From positions 4,374,710-4,438,709 of the forward strand of contig NZ_OY760916.1 of the NCBI RefSeq assembly GCF_963664075.1: a stretch of 64,000 nucleotides of DNA, given 5' to 3'. This DNA is from an uncultured Desulfobulbus sp. Lineage in GTDB: Bacteria; Desulfobacterota; Desulfobulbia; Desulfobulbales; Desulfobulbaceae. The notes beneath the pieces were generated by a model. That model made no database searches, was not told the origin of the DNA, and worked only from the letters and a program-made list of their open reading frames with translations. A program made the translations under genes and the position numbers. Positions 8,895 to 17,696 of this stretch are shown in pieces (the first letter of the stretch is position 1; each line of letters begins with the position of its first letter).

Positions 8895-9099
8895 TTGACA
8901 AAATCATCATTTAACGATTACTTAAGTCTCCCTGTTGCTGGTCACTACATTGCTCAAGGTGGGAGGTACGGCTGGTCGTTTAAGGGGGTAGAGGCCGACA
9001 GCGTCACCTGAGGATTCACATCCATCCGATGCCCATCGGAGCTCCCTTCCTGCAGACATTCCGTATTTTTCTCAGCTGATTGGATCAGCGGACTTTTTT
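8895..9099 (+). ncRNA. Candidate structured RNA with terminator, identity unknown
   Basis: The prmA-to-9175 gap holds a perfect -35 hexamer TTGACA (8895-8900) with only a weak -10, and a T6 run at 9094-9099. Between them the strand can fold: 8934-8943 pairs with 9083-9093 (one bulge), 8953-8961 with 9005-9012, 8971-8978 with 8996-9002, and TCCGAT/ATCGGA form a hairpin at 9025-9040. A competing stem CTGAT/ATCAG next to the T run would act as terminator. It may be a free small RNA or a leader of the HsdR-N gene 75 nt downstream. I see no motif of 6S, SRP, RNase P or a known riboswitch. Confidence 0.35.
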
Positions 9100-9174
9100 C
9101 GCTTCGGCCTGTGTTTGGCTGCAACAGGATACCTGCGTATTTGTAATCGTTTGGATCTAAGAGACGAGGCTGCC

Positions 9175-9741
9175 ATGGTTGATACCTCTGGACATCATAT
9201 TGTCTACGGAGAGCTCCAGGATTATCTCACCGGAGCGACACTGCAGGATACCGACGACGAGCGGGTTCGCCAGGACCTGGCCCGACGTTTGGTTGAGCAG
9301 CTCGGCTATGCCAAAGAGGAGTTGGAGCCCCGGCTGAGCATTGTCTCCGACTATGCTAATCATGTGGTGACCACCATCGAGCTGACGGTCAGCGTGGAGG
9401 GAAAACGGCTGTTTATCCTCCGTTATGGCCCAGGTTCTCTGGTAACCCGAGAAAAGGCGGCTATTGCTGCGGCTCGTATTCTTGAACCCGCCTATCGTAT
9501 TCCTCTGGCCATTGTCACCAACGGACGCGATGCAGAGCTCCTGGAAACCAGGCAGGGCAAGGTTTTGTCCACGGGAATGGACTGTATTCCGACTCGAGCC
9601 CAGGCTGGTCAATTGTTGCAGGAGTACAGTTTTGAGCCCTATACTGACCCGGAAAAGCGGGATCAGGCTTTACGTATCTTAAATGTTTTTGATCTGGAAG
9701 TTTGTTGTATGGGCAGTGGGTGTATCCCAAAACCCAACTAG
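9175..9741 (+). CDS. HsdR N-terminal-domain-like protein, probably not a nuclease
   Basis: 188 residues that align over their whole length with the N-terminal nuclease-type domain of type I restriction R subunits (DDERVRQDLARRLVEQLGY, then LVTREKAAIAAARIL and IPLAIVTNGRDAELLET). The expected ExK pair is replaced by LRY in RLFILRYGPGS, and the upstream catalytic Asp is not evident, so DNA cleavage is unlikely. No helicase domain and no HsdM or HsdS nearby. The ATG at 9175 follows GAGACGAGG; an upstream TTG at 9115 is less likely. Its stop codon abuts the inverted-repeat element. Function unknown. Confidence 0.75.
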   Translation: MVDTSGHHIVYGELQDYLTGATLQDTDDERVRQDLARRLVEQLGYAKEELEPRLSIVSDYANHVVTTIELTVSVEGKRLFILRYGPGSLVTREKAAIAAARILEPAYRIPLAIVTNGRDAELLETRQGKVLSTGMDCIPTRAQAGQLLQEYSFEPYTDPEKRDQALRILNVFDLEVCCMGSGCIPKPN

Positions 9742-9880
9742 TGCCCATCCAGAAACGGTCTTTTGGCCCAATTTCGGCGTTATGCGAAAAATTTTTCCTC
9801 GGAATATCATCTACATGCCTGTGGTAAAATTTTTCGCATGCCTTGAACTTGAACAAAAATCCTCATTCCTGGACGGGCAC
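9741..9880. mobile_element. MITE-like inverted-repeat element, copy 1, with target duplication
   Basis: 140 bp that are nearly one long palindrome. The left end GTGCCCATCCAG matches the right end read in reverse (GTGCCCGTCCAG), and the inner arms GCGAAAAATTTT match again around a ~25-nt loop. The element is flanked on both sides by CAACTA (9735-9740 and 9881-9886), a perfect 6-bp direct repeat of the kind left by transposition. It has no coding capacity. Related copies lie at 25484 and 51471. Confidence 0.75.
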
Positions 9881-9954
9881 CAACTAATCACGTCGCAGCT
9901 CTCGCCTCGCGACTCATCGCCATAAACCCTTACCCAATGACGAAGATGGAGAAT

Positions 9955-11295
9955 ATGAGCAACTGGAGCAAAACAAGTTGGCACAATTTCCCAGCCCTGC
10001 AACAACCCAAGTGGCCGGACAAACAACGATACGATGAGATCGTTCAGACTATTTCCGAATTGCCTCCCTTGGTTTTTGCTGGTGAAATCAGGGATCTGAA
10101 ATCAATGCTCGCCAAGGCGGTCAAGGGTGAGGCCTTTTTGCTGCAGGGTGGCGATTGTTCTGAAGAGTTTTCGCGCTGTACGGCTCCCAACATTCGTGAA
10201 ACGCTGAAAGTTTTGCTGCAGATGGCCGTTGTCTTGACCTACGCGGGCAATAAGCCGGTGGTCAAGGTGGGACGTATTGCCGGTCAGTACGCCAAGCCCC
10301 GCTCTGCGGACATGGAAAATGTCAATGGCATGGAGATTCCCAGCTATCGTGGTGATATGGCCAACTCTGCCGAGCCGGATGCCGAGGCGCGTATTCCTGA
10401 TCCTGGCCGTATGCTCAAAGGGTACCATCTCTCCGCTTCGACGCTCAACCTGCTGCGCGCCTTTACCCGCGGTGGTTTTGGCTCCCTCCATCGTGTGCAG
10501 GCCTGGAACCAGGAGTTTGTCAAACAGTCTCCCATGGGGCGTTCCTACGAGCGTATGGCGGTGCAGATCTCCAATGCGATTAAGTTTATGGAAACCATCG
10601 GCATCGAAACCGATATTCCACGCCTCAAAGAGGTGCAGTTTTATACCTCCCATGAAGCCTTGTTTCTCGGCTATGAAGAGGCTCTGACCCGTGAAGATTC
10701 CATCACCGGTGGTTGGTACGACTGTTCAGCCCATATGCTCTGGATTGGTGATCGGACCCGTCAGCTCGATGGTGCCCATATCGAGTTCCTTCGCGGTGTG
10801 CGCAATCCGCTGGGCATGAAAGTCGGGCCCAATTACGATATTGATACCATCTTGAAGATCATTGAGCGCCTCAATCCGGAGAACGAGGCGGGACGTATCA
10901 CCTTGATTACCCGTTTTGGTTATAGAGAGATTGAAAAATACCTCCCACCGCTTTTGCGCGCCGTGAAAAGCTCTGGTCAGCAGGTGCTCTGGACCTGTGA
11001 CCCCATGCATGCCAACACCTTCAAGGCGGACTCTGGTCATAAGACCCGTGATTTTGAGAATATTCTCTCAGAGCTGCGTTGCTTTTTCGAGCTGCACTGG
11101 GTCGAAGGGACTGTTCCCGGTGGCGTCCATTTTGAGCTGACCGGTGATGATGTCACCGAGTGTGTTGGTGGCGCCCGTAAGCTCTCCGATGCCCAGCTCG
11201 GTCAGCGCTATCTCACCACCTGTGACCCGCGGCTCAATGCCGAGCAGTCCCTGGAGATGGCCTTCCAGATTGCGGAGATGATTCGCAGCAGCTGA
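9955..11295 (+). CDS. Class II DAHP synthase (3-deoxy-7-phosphoheptulonate synthase)
   Basis: Condenses phosphoenolpyruvate with erythrose 4-phosphate, the first step of the shikimate pathway. At 446 residues it has the plant/actinobacterial class II length rather than the ~350 of AroFGH. Visible motifs are WHNFPALQQPKWPD, LQGGDCSEEF, RIAGQYAKPRS, RFGYREIEKYLPPLL and WTCDPMHANT, covering the metal and PEP site. I chose ATG 9955 because GGAG sits 5 bases before it; ATG 9937 in frame is possible. Single gene, closed by a strong terminator. Confidence 0.93.
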   Translation: MSNWSKTSWHNFPALQQPKWPDKQRYDEIVQTISELPPLVFAGEIRDLKSMLAKAVKGEAFLLQGGDCSEEFSRCTAPNIRETLKVLLQMAVVLTYAGNKPVVKVGRIAGQYAKPRSADMENVNGMEIPSYRGDMANSAEPDAEARIPDPGRMLKGYHLSASTLNLLRAFTRGGFGSLHRVQAWNQEFVKQSPMGRSYERMAVQISNAIKFMETIGIETDIPRLKEVQFYTSHEALFLGYEEALTREDSITGGWYDCSAHMLWIGDRTRQLDGAHIEFLRGVRNPLGMKVGPNYDIDTILKIIERLNPENEAGRITLITRFGYREIEKYLPPLLRAVKSSGQQVLWTCDPMHANTFKADSGHKTRDFENILSELRCFFELHWVEGTVPGGVHFELTGDDVTECVGGARKLSDAQLGQRYLTTCDPRLNAEQSLEMAFQIAEMIRSS

Positions 11296-11320
11296 TAGGG
11301 ATCTCATTTCTCCAAAACCA

Positions 11321-11366
11321 AAAAATCCCGCTGTAAGCTAAGAATGCTTACAGCGGGATTTTTTTT
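11321..11366. terminator. Bidirectional terminator after DAHP synthase
   Basis: AAAAATCCCGCTGTAAGC pairs perfectly with its complement across a 7-nt loop and runs into T8. The convergent ptsN gene ends just beyond, so both strands can use it. Confidence 0.88.
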
Positions 11367-11385
11367 ATTCTGGATAAAATGAAAT

Positions 11386-11841
11386 TTATTTGGGTCTATC
11401 GTCTTCTGAGGCAAAAAGTGAGACGATTTCTTCTCGGGTGGGGTAATCAAAAAGCAGCTGCCGGTTGCGGCTTTTTTTGAGGATGCGGCTGACCCGAGCC
11501 AGGGTCTGGAGGTATTCTCCACCCTTTCCTGCTGGTGAAATCATCAAGATAAAGAGATAAACATCACGCTTATCGATGGCGTTGAAGTCGATGCCTGCAC
11601 GGCTGCGGCCAAAACAGAGCAGAATCTGATCCAGTCCGTCTATCTTGCCGTGGGGGATGGCCACTCCGTTGCCCACACCAGTGGAGCCCACCGCTTCCCG
11701 TTCCAGGAGGATTTTATAGAGCACCTCCTCGGTGAAACGCCCGCATTGGGTGGCGGCAAGCCCGGCCAGCTCTCGTAAGGCCCCGTCTTTGGTGGCGGCC
11801 TTCATATCCAAAATGATAGCATCGCTGTTCAGTTGGGGCAT
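11386..11841 (-). CDS. ptsN: Nitrogen-type PTS EIIA protein PtsN
   Basis: 151 residues, the full length of a single EIIA-Ntr/fructose domain. The phosphorylated histidine is His64 in GVAIPHGK, and the GSTGVGNG loop before it is typical. In this family the phosphate comes from NPr/EI-Ntr and the protein regulates rather than transports. It lies 20 nt downstream of rpoN as in many proteobacteria. The hpf/raiA gene that usually sits between them is missing here. Confidence 0.9.
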   Translation of the reverse strand: MPQLNSDAIILDMKAATKDGALRELAGLAATQCGRFTEEVLYKILLEREAVGSTGVGNGVAIPHGKIDGLDQILLCFGRSRAGIDFNAIDKRDVYLFILMISPAGKGGEYLQTLARVSRILKKSRNRQLLFDYPTREEIVSLFASEDDRPK

Positions 11842-11861
11842 GAAATCCGCCTTGCAAAGGG

Positions 11862-13313
11862 TTATACGGTCTGGCGCCGATGTTTGACCGGAAGGATTTT
11901 CATTTGCTCCCGGTATTTTGCCACGGTGCGCCGAGCAACCGAGATGTTCTCTGTTTTCAGCAGCTCGGAGATTTTATTGTCACTTAAGGGCTTGGCAGGG
12001 TTTTCTCCGCTGATGAGCTGGCGAATACGGGTCTTGATGGCCTCGGCGGCAACAGTCTCACCGTCTGCATTGGGCACAGCGGTGCTGAAGAAATATTTTA
12101 ACTCGTAAATGCCCTGGGGGCAGTGCACATACTTGTTGGAGGTGACGCGGCTGACTGTGGATTCATGCATACCGATATCTTCGGCTACATCACGCAGGAT
12201 CAGTGGCTTCATGGCCGCTGGCCCGGTTTCAAAAAAGTCATGCTGAAATTTGAGAATAGATTCCATGACCCGGTAAATCGTGCGTTGCCGTTGCTCTATG
12301 GATTTGATGAACCATTCGGCGTTACGCTTGTTTTCACGCAGATAGCCTCGAGATTCGGTGTTGAGATTTCCTTTTTGCTTGAGCAGCTGCTGATACTCAC
12401 TGGAGAGCTGCAGCTGGGGCAGGCCATCGTCATTAAGCTGGATAACAAATTCTCCATCAATTTTATGGAGGTAAACATCCGGGACCACGTAATTGGTCTG
12501 TTCGTTGCTAAACTCATTGCCCGGATAAGGAGTCAGTTCCTGAATGACTGCTACTGCTTCCATCACTTTTTTAACCGGAGAACCAACCTCACGGGCAATC
12601 TGTGCGTAATTGCGCGACTGGAGCAGTCCCATGTGCTCTTCAACGATCTGATAGGGGAGGGTGTCGTAATAATCGAGTCTGTCCAGCTGGAGCAACAGAG
12701 ACTCTCGAATGTCACGGGCACCAATACCGGGCGGATCAAGGCTTTGAATGATGCGCAGACAACCTTCAGCATCCTCCTCGCTACACTCTCCGTAAGTGGC
12801 TATGTCGGCTATGGTTGCCTCAAGGAAACCATGACCATCCAGGTTGCAGATGATGAATTGGGTCAGATCAGCATCTTTTTCGTTAAGATCAAGGTGCGTC
12901 AGCTGCCACATGAGGTAGGAGTCCAGGCCCGGAGTGGCGGAAATAAAATCAAACTGTGAGGGGGCGTCGGCGGGAGGAGCCTCGTGGGCAAAGGAAAGAT
13001 CTGTATCGAAACTGTTAGAGTAATCTTCCCAGTTGATTTCGGCAACCGAAGATGGGTCGTCGCCTTTGATCTGATCGGTGACGATTGCCTCATTTTTGGC
13101 GGTATTTTCTTCGGCATTGAGGGCTTCAGGGTTGTCTGCCTGCTCCTGCAGACTAGGAGCTTCTTCAAGCATGGGGTTTTGTTCAATTTCTGCTTGTAGG
13201 GCCTCGGTAAGCTCAAGGCGTCCTAACTGGAGCAACTTAATAGCCTGACGTAACTGGGGTGTCATTACCAGTTTTTGCGCCAGCTTCAGATTTTGCCTGA
13301 GTTCAAGAGCCAT
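11862..13313 (-). CDS. rpoN: RNA polymerase sigma-54 factor RpoN
   Basis: 483 residues with the three sigma-54 regions: the Gln-rich activator region I (LAQKLVMTPQLRQAIKLLQ), an acidic linker at ~55-110, the core-binding domain, a helix-turn-helix (DIGMHESTVSRVTSNKY) and the RpoN box ARRTVAKYRE at 460-469, which reads the -24 promoter element. It directs enhancer-dependent transcription. Upstream on the same strand are lptB and lptA (112-nt gap), downstream ptsN, the classical arrangement. Confidence 0.96.
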   Translation of the reverse strand: MALELRQNLKLAQKLVMTPQLRQAIKLLQLGRLELTEALQAEIEQNPMLEEAPSLQEQADNPEALNAEENTAKNEAIVTDQIKGDDPSSVAEINWEDYSNSFDTDLSFAHEAPPADAPSQFDFISATPGLDSYLMWQLTHLDLNEKDADLTQFIICNLDGHGFLEATIADIATYGECSEEDAEGCLRIIQSLDPPGIGARDIRESLLLQLDRLDYYDTLPYQIVEEHMGLLQSRNYAQIAREVGSPVKKVMEAVAVIQELTPYPGNEFSNEQTNYVVPDVYLHKIDGEFVIQLNDDGLPQLQLSSEYQQLLKQKGNLNTESRGYLRENKRNAEWFIKSIEQRQRTIYRVMESILKFQHDFFETGPAAMKPLILRDVAEDIGMHESTVSRVTSNKYVHCPQGIYELKYFFSTAVPNADGETVAAEAIKTRIRQLISGENPAKPLSDNKISELLKTENISVARRTVAKYREQMKILPVKHRRQTV

Positions 13314-13425
13314 CGATCAGTGTTCCTGTCAAATCCCAACCTCTTGAATAGTCCCTTTGTGGGGCATTCAAGTCGTTGCCAAATTGTTCTATCAGATTAC
13401 TTCTCTTTGCCGTATCTACTACAAC

Positions 13426-14157
13426 CTACAGTTTAAAATTATCGCCGAGATACATCTTTCGTGCGACTGGACTTTGAATAACCTCGTCGGCAGCGCCACT
13501 GGTTAGAATTTGGCCGCCGTTCATAATATAGGCGAAGTCACAGACCTGCAAGGTTTCCCGCACATTGTGATCGGAAATCAAAACCCCCAGCCCCTTGTCT
13601 TTAAGGTCACGAATAATGCCTTGAAGATCCGCCACTGAGAGCGGATCAACACCGGCAAAGGGCTCGTCCAAGAGGATAAAGCGAGGCCGCGTAGCCAGTG
13701 CCCGCATGATCTCGACCCTTCGTCGTTCTCCACCGGAAAGCCCATGGCCCTTGTTGTTGGCAAGATATTCCAGTTTGAGCTCCGCCATCAGCTCCTCGAT
13801 GCGGCGATTGATTTCAAGGCGTGAAAGCCCAAGTGGTTCAAGGACGATGCGGATGTTTTCTTCCACGGTCAACTTCTTGAAAACCGAGGCTTCCTGTGCC
13901 AGATAGGTGATCCCACGCGAAGCGCGTTTATGAATCGGCAGGCCGGTAATGTCTTCGCCATCCAGTAGAATGGAGCCACCTGTCGGCCGCACAAAACCCA
14001 CTATTGAATAAAAGGTAGTGGTTTTGCCTGCACCGTTGGGGCCGAGGAGGCCAACCACCGATGAGCTGGGGACCTGCAGGTTAACCTGATCCACTACTCG
14101 TCGTTTGCGATATTCCTTGATCAGGCCGCTTGTTTCAAGCAGTGCACGTTCTGACAT
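13426..14157 (-). CDS. lptB: LPS export ABC transporter ATPase LptB
   Basis: 243 residues, a single ABC ATPase domain. Walker A GPNGAGKTT is at 39-47, the signature is GLSGGERRRVEIMRAL, and Walker B is FILLDEPFAGVDP followed by the switch histidine in VLISDHNVRET. LptB powers LPS extraction from the inner membrane with LptFG. It starts 5 nt after lptA, which fixes its identity among similar ATPases. lptF and lptG are not in the window. Confidence 0.94.
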   Translation of the reverse strand: MSERALLETSGLIKEYRKRRVVDQVNLQVPSSSVVGLLGPNGAGKTTTFYSIVGFVRPTGGSILLDGEDITGLPIHKRASRGITYLAQEASVFKKLTVEENIRIVLEPLGLSRLEINRRIEELMAELKLEYLANNKGHGLSGGERRRVEIMRALATRPRFILLDEPFAGVDPLSVADLQGIIRDLKDKGLGVLISDHNVRETLQVCDFAYIMNGGQILTSGAADEVIQSPVARKMYLGDNFKL

Positions 14158-14162
14158 GAGGG

Positions 14163-14690
14163 TTATTTGGATTCGGGGTGAATAATGGCACGAACACGGC
14201 CGTTTTTAGAGGTATCCTGTTCGACCACCGAGCGTTTTTTATCCAGGTAATACGTAATGGTTTTACCGGCAACCATATTCTGTCCCTGCCAGGCCTTGGC
14301 GTCACCCTGCAAGACCACTTTGCGTTCAAGGGCGTAGTAATCCATCCGTTCCCCGGTGCCGAGCCAGTCGTCTTGGCTGACTTTGACATTATCCTTACAA
14401 ATCAACTTTTCCACCCGGCTGGAGGATGGATCAGTCTCTTTACCTTGCGTGGGCTTGGCACTGTAATAAACAGTCATTTCATCGGCGCGAATGGTCAGAG
14501 TCCCCTGACGGGCGTCGACCTTGCCCAGAAAGATGACGATGTTGTCTTTTTCCTGCGAGATCATGCGGTTTGCTTCAATGCTTATAGGCTTGTTTGCCTG
14601 CTCGGCGCCAGCTGCCATGCTGAGCGGAAAAAGCAGTATGATGATCAGCAGGGGCAGCATCCGCAGGCGAATGCATTTTTTAAGCTCCAT
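14163..14690 (-). CDS. lptA: Periplasmic LPS bridge protein LptA (OstA family)
   Basis: 175 residues from the preferred start. A signal peptide (RMLPLLIIILLFPLSMAAGA) is followed by the OstA-type beta-jellyroll: PISIEANRMI, VIFLGKVDARQGTLTIRADEM, VKVSQDDWLGTGERMDYY and VVLQGDAKAWQG. LptA carries LPS across the periplasm. GAGGAG six bases upstream selects the ATG at 14690; an in-frame ATG at 14765 would put 25 odd residues before the signal peptide. No lptC precedes it. The first gene of the lptAB-rpoN-ptsN run, divergent from argB. Confidence 0.88.
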   Translation of the reverse strand: MELKKCIRLRMLPLLIIILLFPLSMAAGAEQANKPISIEANRMISQEKDNIVIFLGKVDARQGTLTIRADEMTVYYSAKPTQGKETDPSSSRVEKLICKDNVKVSQDDWLGTGERMDYYALERKVVLQGDAKAWQGQNMVAGKTITYYLDKKRSVVEQDTSKNGRVRAIIHPESK

Positions 14691-14942
14691 GGTCATCTCC
14701 TCAGAAATGCAAGGGGAAAAAGGGGGTTTTTGACTTTTGGGTTTATTTTTTGCAAGAGCAAGCAAATACTACTTGGTTATCCCTTAAATGTAAAGCCCCT
14801 TGAGTTGTTGAAGTGGAGGCTTTTGTAAAGACCTGAACATGCGAAAGCGTCGAGGAGCATAAAGATTCAGGTGGGGAGAAAACGCAGGAGTTTACAGGGG
14901 AGGGAAGGGGGGGTACAATGGGCGTCCGATAGAACACAGAGC

Positions 14943-14959
14943 ATTCCAATCACTGGAAT
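14943..14959. promoter_or_regulatory. Operator-like palindrome upstream of argB
   Basis: ATTCCA-N5-TGGAAT is a perfect 6-5-6 dyad ending 15 nt before the argB start. It does not match the E. coli ArgR box. It may be a repressor site or an mRNA hairpin near the ribosome site. The rest of the lptA-argB gap (14691-14942) is purine-rich with no clear feature. Confidence 0.3.
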
Positions 14960-14974
14960 AAGGATATAGAACAC

Positions 14975-15862
14975 ATGATGCGAGAAGAGATAGCAAAAGC
15001 CAAGGTGTTGGTGGAGTCGCTGCCCTATATGAGCGAGTTCCGGGGGAAAACCGTGGTTATTAAATACGGTGGCCACGCCATGGTCGACGAGACACTCAAG
15101 CGCAATTTCGCCCTTGATGTCATCTTGATGAAATACGTTGGTATCAACCCGGTCATCGTTCATGGTGGCGGCCCGCAGATCAACCGCTTTCTGGAGAAAA
15201 TGCAGATCACTCCTTCCTACGTGCAGGGCATGCGGGTCACCGATGGGGAGACCATGGATGTGGTGGAGATGGTCCTGGTGGGTAAGGTCAATAAAGAAAT
15301 CGTCGGCCTGATAAACCACTGCGGTGGCAAGGCCGTTGGGCTTTCCGGGCGTGATGGTGATCTGGTTCAGGCGCGTAAGCTCACTATTCAAGGCAAGCCC
15401 ACCAGTGAGGACCGTCCACCGGAACTCATCGATATTGGTCGGGTTGGCCAGGTGACCCAGATCAATCCGGAGATCCTCACCGCGCTTGACGAACAGGATT
15501 TTATCCCGGTTATTGCTCCCGTTGGCGTTGGAGAAGACGGCCAGGCCTTTAACATCAACGCTGATCTGGTGGCCGGTGCCATCGCCGCCGAGCTCAATGC
15601 GGTCAAGCTGATGTTGCTCACCGATGTCGAGGGAGTCAAGGATGGACAGGGAGAGCTGATCTCCACCATCAGTCGTGACCAGATCGATGGTCTGATTGAC
15701 TCTGGAGTGATTCAGGGAGGGATGATTCCCAAGGTGAACTGCTGTAAATCAGCCCTGGACGGCGGAGTGGCCAAGGCACATATTATCGACGGACGGCAGG
15801 AGCACGCCATCCTCTTGGAAATTTTTACGCGAGAAGGTATCGGAACGGAGTTAGTGGCATGA
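14975..15862 (+). CDS. argB: Acetylglutamate kinase ArgB
   Basis: 295 residues of the amino-acid kinase fold. It phosphorylates N-acetylglutamate, the second step of arginine synthesis. Seen: [13 protein letters not shown] and [10 protein letters not shown] at the ATP/substrate site, [24 protein letters not shown] and the C-terminal GGMIPKV. An N-terminal helix before the kinase core ([19 protein letters not shown]) is the kind found in arginine-inhibited hexameric enzymes, so feedback inhibition is likely. Overlaps argD by 4 nt (ATGA), so the two are translationally coupled. Confidence 0.96.
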   Translation: MMREEIAKAKVLVESLPYMSEFRGKTVVIKYGGHAMVDETLKRNFALDVILMKYVGINPVIVHGGGPQINRFLEKMQITPSYVQGMRVTDGETMDVVEMVLVGKVNKEIVGLINHCGGKAVGLSGRDGDLVQARKLTIQGKPTSEDRPPELIDIGRVGQVTQINPEILTALDEQDFIPVIAPVGVGEDGQAFNINADLVAGAIAAELNAVKLMLLTDVEGVKDGQGELISTISRDQIDGLIDSGVIQGGMIPKVNCCKSALDGGVAKAHIIDGRQEHAILLEIFTREGIGTELVA

Positions 15863-17052
15863 GTAATCAAGAATGGGCAGAACGGGGAAATAGTGTCTTT
15901 ATAGGAACCTATAATCGTTTTCCTGCAGCGCTGGTTAAAGGGAGTGGCTGTAAACTCTGGGATGCAGACGGCAAAGAGTATCTCGATTTTCTTGCCGGCA
16001 TCGCCGTGTGCTCGCTGGGGCACTGCCATCCGGTGATCACCGAGGCGATCAGGCGCCAGGCCGGAGAGTTGGTCCATGTTTCCAACCTCTATCACACCAA
16101 GCCCCAGATTGAGCTTGCTGAACTTCTGGTCAATAACAGTTTTGCCGATCGCGTCTTTATGGGGAACTCCGGTGCCGAGGCCAATGAGGCGGCAATCAAG
16201 CTGGCCCGCATTCACTCTGGAGCGGGGAAATACGAGATCATTTCGCTTTCCGGCTCTTTCCACGGGCGTACCCTTGCAGCGGTGGCAGCCACCGGCCAGC
16301 CTAAGTTCCATCAGGGCTTTGAGCCGCTGCCCCAGGGGTTTGTCCATGCGGAGTTCGGAGATCCCAAGGCCATTGAAGCACTGATCACCCCGCAGACCTG
16401 CGCTATCCTCTGTGAACCGCTTCAGGGAGAGAGTGGGGTGCGCCCCTTGGAAGAAGGGTACCTGCAGGCGATCCGGGCACTCTGTGACAAACATGGGCTC
16501 CTGCTGATCTTTGATGAGGTCCAGACCGGTCTTGGCCGAACCGGTACCCTGTTCTGTCATGAGCAGCTTGGCGTGACCCCGGATATTATGACCCTGGCCA
16601 AGGCTCTGGGCAACGGTCTGCCCATTGGCGCCATGCTGACCACAGAGGTGATCGCCGCTTCCCTAGTTCCCGGCACCCATGCCTCCACCTTTGGTGGCAA
16701 TCCAGTGGCTGCGGCTGCTGCGGTTGAGGTGCTGAAGATCATGCTGGCCGATGGGTTTATGGAGTCGGTGCAGGAAAAAAGCCGCTACTTTATCAACAAG
16801 CTGGAAGAGGTCGCTCAAAAATATCCACAGCTGGCCACTGGTGTGCGCGGGCGCGGGCTACTGCTTGGTTTGCTGTTGACCGACAAGGGCATTGAGCAGG
16901 GCATGCATATTGTCCAGAAGATGTTTGAAGACGGTGGGCTGATCAACTTTGCCGGTAATAAGGTGCTGCGTTTTGTGCCGCCTTTGATTGTCAGCACCGA
17001 GGAAATCGACGCCATGATAGAAAAACTCTGCAGAGTCTTTGAGAGTCTGTAA
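15859..17052 (+). CDS. argD: Acetylornithine aminotransferase ArgD
   Basis: 397 residues, class III PLP aminotransferase. Motifs are [15 protein letters not shown] and [12 protein letters not shown] for phosphate and substrate binding, [15 protein letters not shown] with the cofactor Asp, and [15 protein letters not shown] with the Schiff-base Lys. It makes N-acetylornithine and may also act on succinyl-diaminopimelate as some ArgD enzymes do, which is relevant given the dap genes downstream. Starts inside the argB stop. Confidence 0.95.
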   Translation: MSNQEWAERGNSVFIGTYNRFPAALVKGSGCKLWDADGKEYLDFLAGIAVCSLGHCHPVITEAIRRQAGELVHVSNLYHTKPQIELAELLVNNSFADRVFMGNSGAEANEAAIKLARIHSGAGKYEIISLSGSFHGRTLAAVAATGQPKFHQGFEPLPQGFVHAEFGDPKAIEALITPQTCAILCEPLQGESGVRPLEEGYLQAIRALCDKHGLLLIFDEVQTGLGRTGTLFCHEQLGVTPDIMTLAKALGNGLPIGAMLTTEVIAASLVPGTHASTFGGNPVAAAAAVEVLKIMLADGFMESVQEKSRYFINKLEEVAQKYPQLATGVRGRGLLLGLLLTDKGIEQGMHIVQKMFEDGGLINFAGNKVLRFVPPLIVSTEEIDAMIEKLCRVFESL

Positions 17053-17093
17053 CCTGACTCACGGATTCTGTTGTACAACCCGATTGTCGTACC

Positions 17094-17696
17094 ATGGATA
17101 GTCTTTCTCTGATAGCTGTCGCGGTTGCCCTGGCCATGGATGCCTTTGCCGTGGCCCTGGCAGCCGGTGCAGTCCTGCACCCCTTGAGTTTTCGCCCCTG
17201 TTTTCGGCTGGCCTTTCATTTTGGCCTTTTTCAGGCGTTGATGCCGGTCATCGGCTGGTTGGCTGGGATGACTGTCCAGTCCTTTGTTGCAACCTGGAGC
17301 CACTGGCTTGCCTTTGGGCTGTTGCTTTATATTGGTGGGCGCATGATCTATGAGGCGCTCACCAGCCAGGAAGGTGATGAGCGGGCCAATGATCCCAGTC
17401 GTGGTCTGACCATGGTCGGGCTGGCGGTTGCAACCAGCATCGACGCGCTGGCGGTTGGGCTCTCTCTGGCCATGCTTGATGTGGTGGTCTGGATGCCCGC
17501 CCTGGTTATCGGCCTGGTTGCAGCGGGCTTTACCGTGCTTGGCCTCTTTCTGGGCACCCGTGCGGGGCAGCGCTGGGGCAAACGGGTGGAGGTGGCCGGC
17601 GGTCTCATTCTCATTTTTATTGGCGGTAAAATTCTTTTTTCTGCCCTCTTTTTGGAGAGGGCAGTTTTGCAGGTGTCTTGTAACCTGAATCCGTGA
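17094..17696 (+). CDS. mntP: MntP-type manganese efflux pump
   Basis: 200 residues with six hydrophobic helices arranged as two related halves: AMDAFAVALAAG in the first and ATSIDALAVGLSLAM in the second, whose Asp residues are the family's metal ligands. Expected to export Mn2+ across the inner membrane. It sits 41 nt after argD inside the arginine cluster, with no Mn riboswitch upstream. Its final codons (NLNP and stop) lie within an inverted-repeat element starting at 17684, so the extreme C-terminus appears to be repeat-derived. Confidence 0.88.
   Translation: MDSLSLIAVAVALAMDAFAVALAAGAVLHPLSFRPCFRLAFHFGLFQALMPVIGWLAGMTVQSFVATWSHWLAFGLLLYIGGRMIYEALTSQEGDERANDPSRGLTMVGLAVATSIDALAVGLSLAMLDVVVWMPALVIGLVAAGFTVLGLFLGTRAGQRWGKRVEVAGGLILIFIGGKILFSALFLERAVLQVSCNLNP

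Noticed and set aside
8934-9099. 6S RNA or SRP RNA
   Set aside because: The branched fold does not give the long bulged hairpin of 6S, and the SRP domain IV motif GGAAGGAAGCAGCC is absent on both strands.
9175-9741. Type I restriction-modification system
   Set aside because: No helicase part, no HsdM or HsdS in the neighbourhood, and catalytic residues are replaced.
12123-12959. 278-codon open frame on the plus strand inside rpoN
   Set aside because: Antisense shadow of a clearly conserved sigma-54 gene; the translation has no family features.
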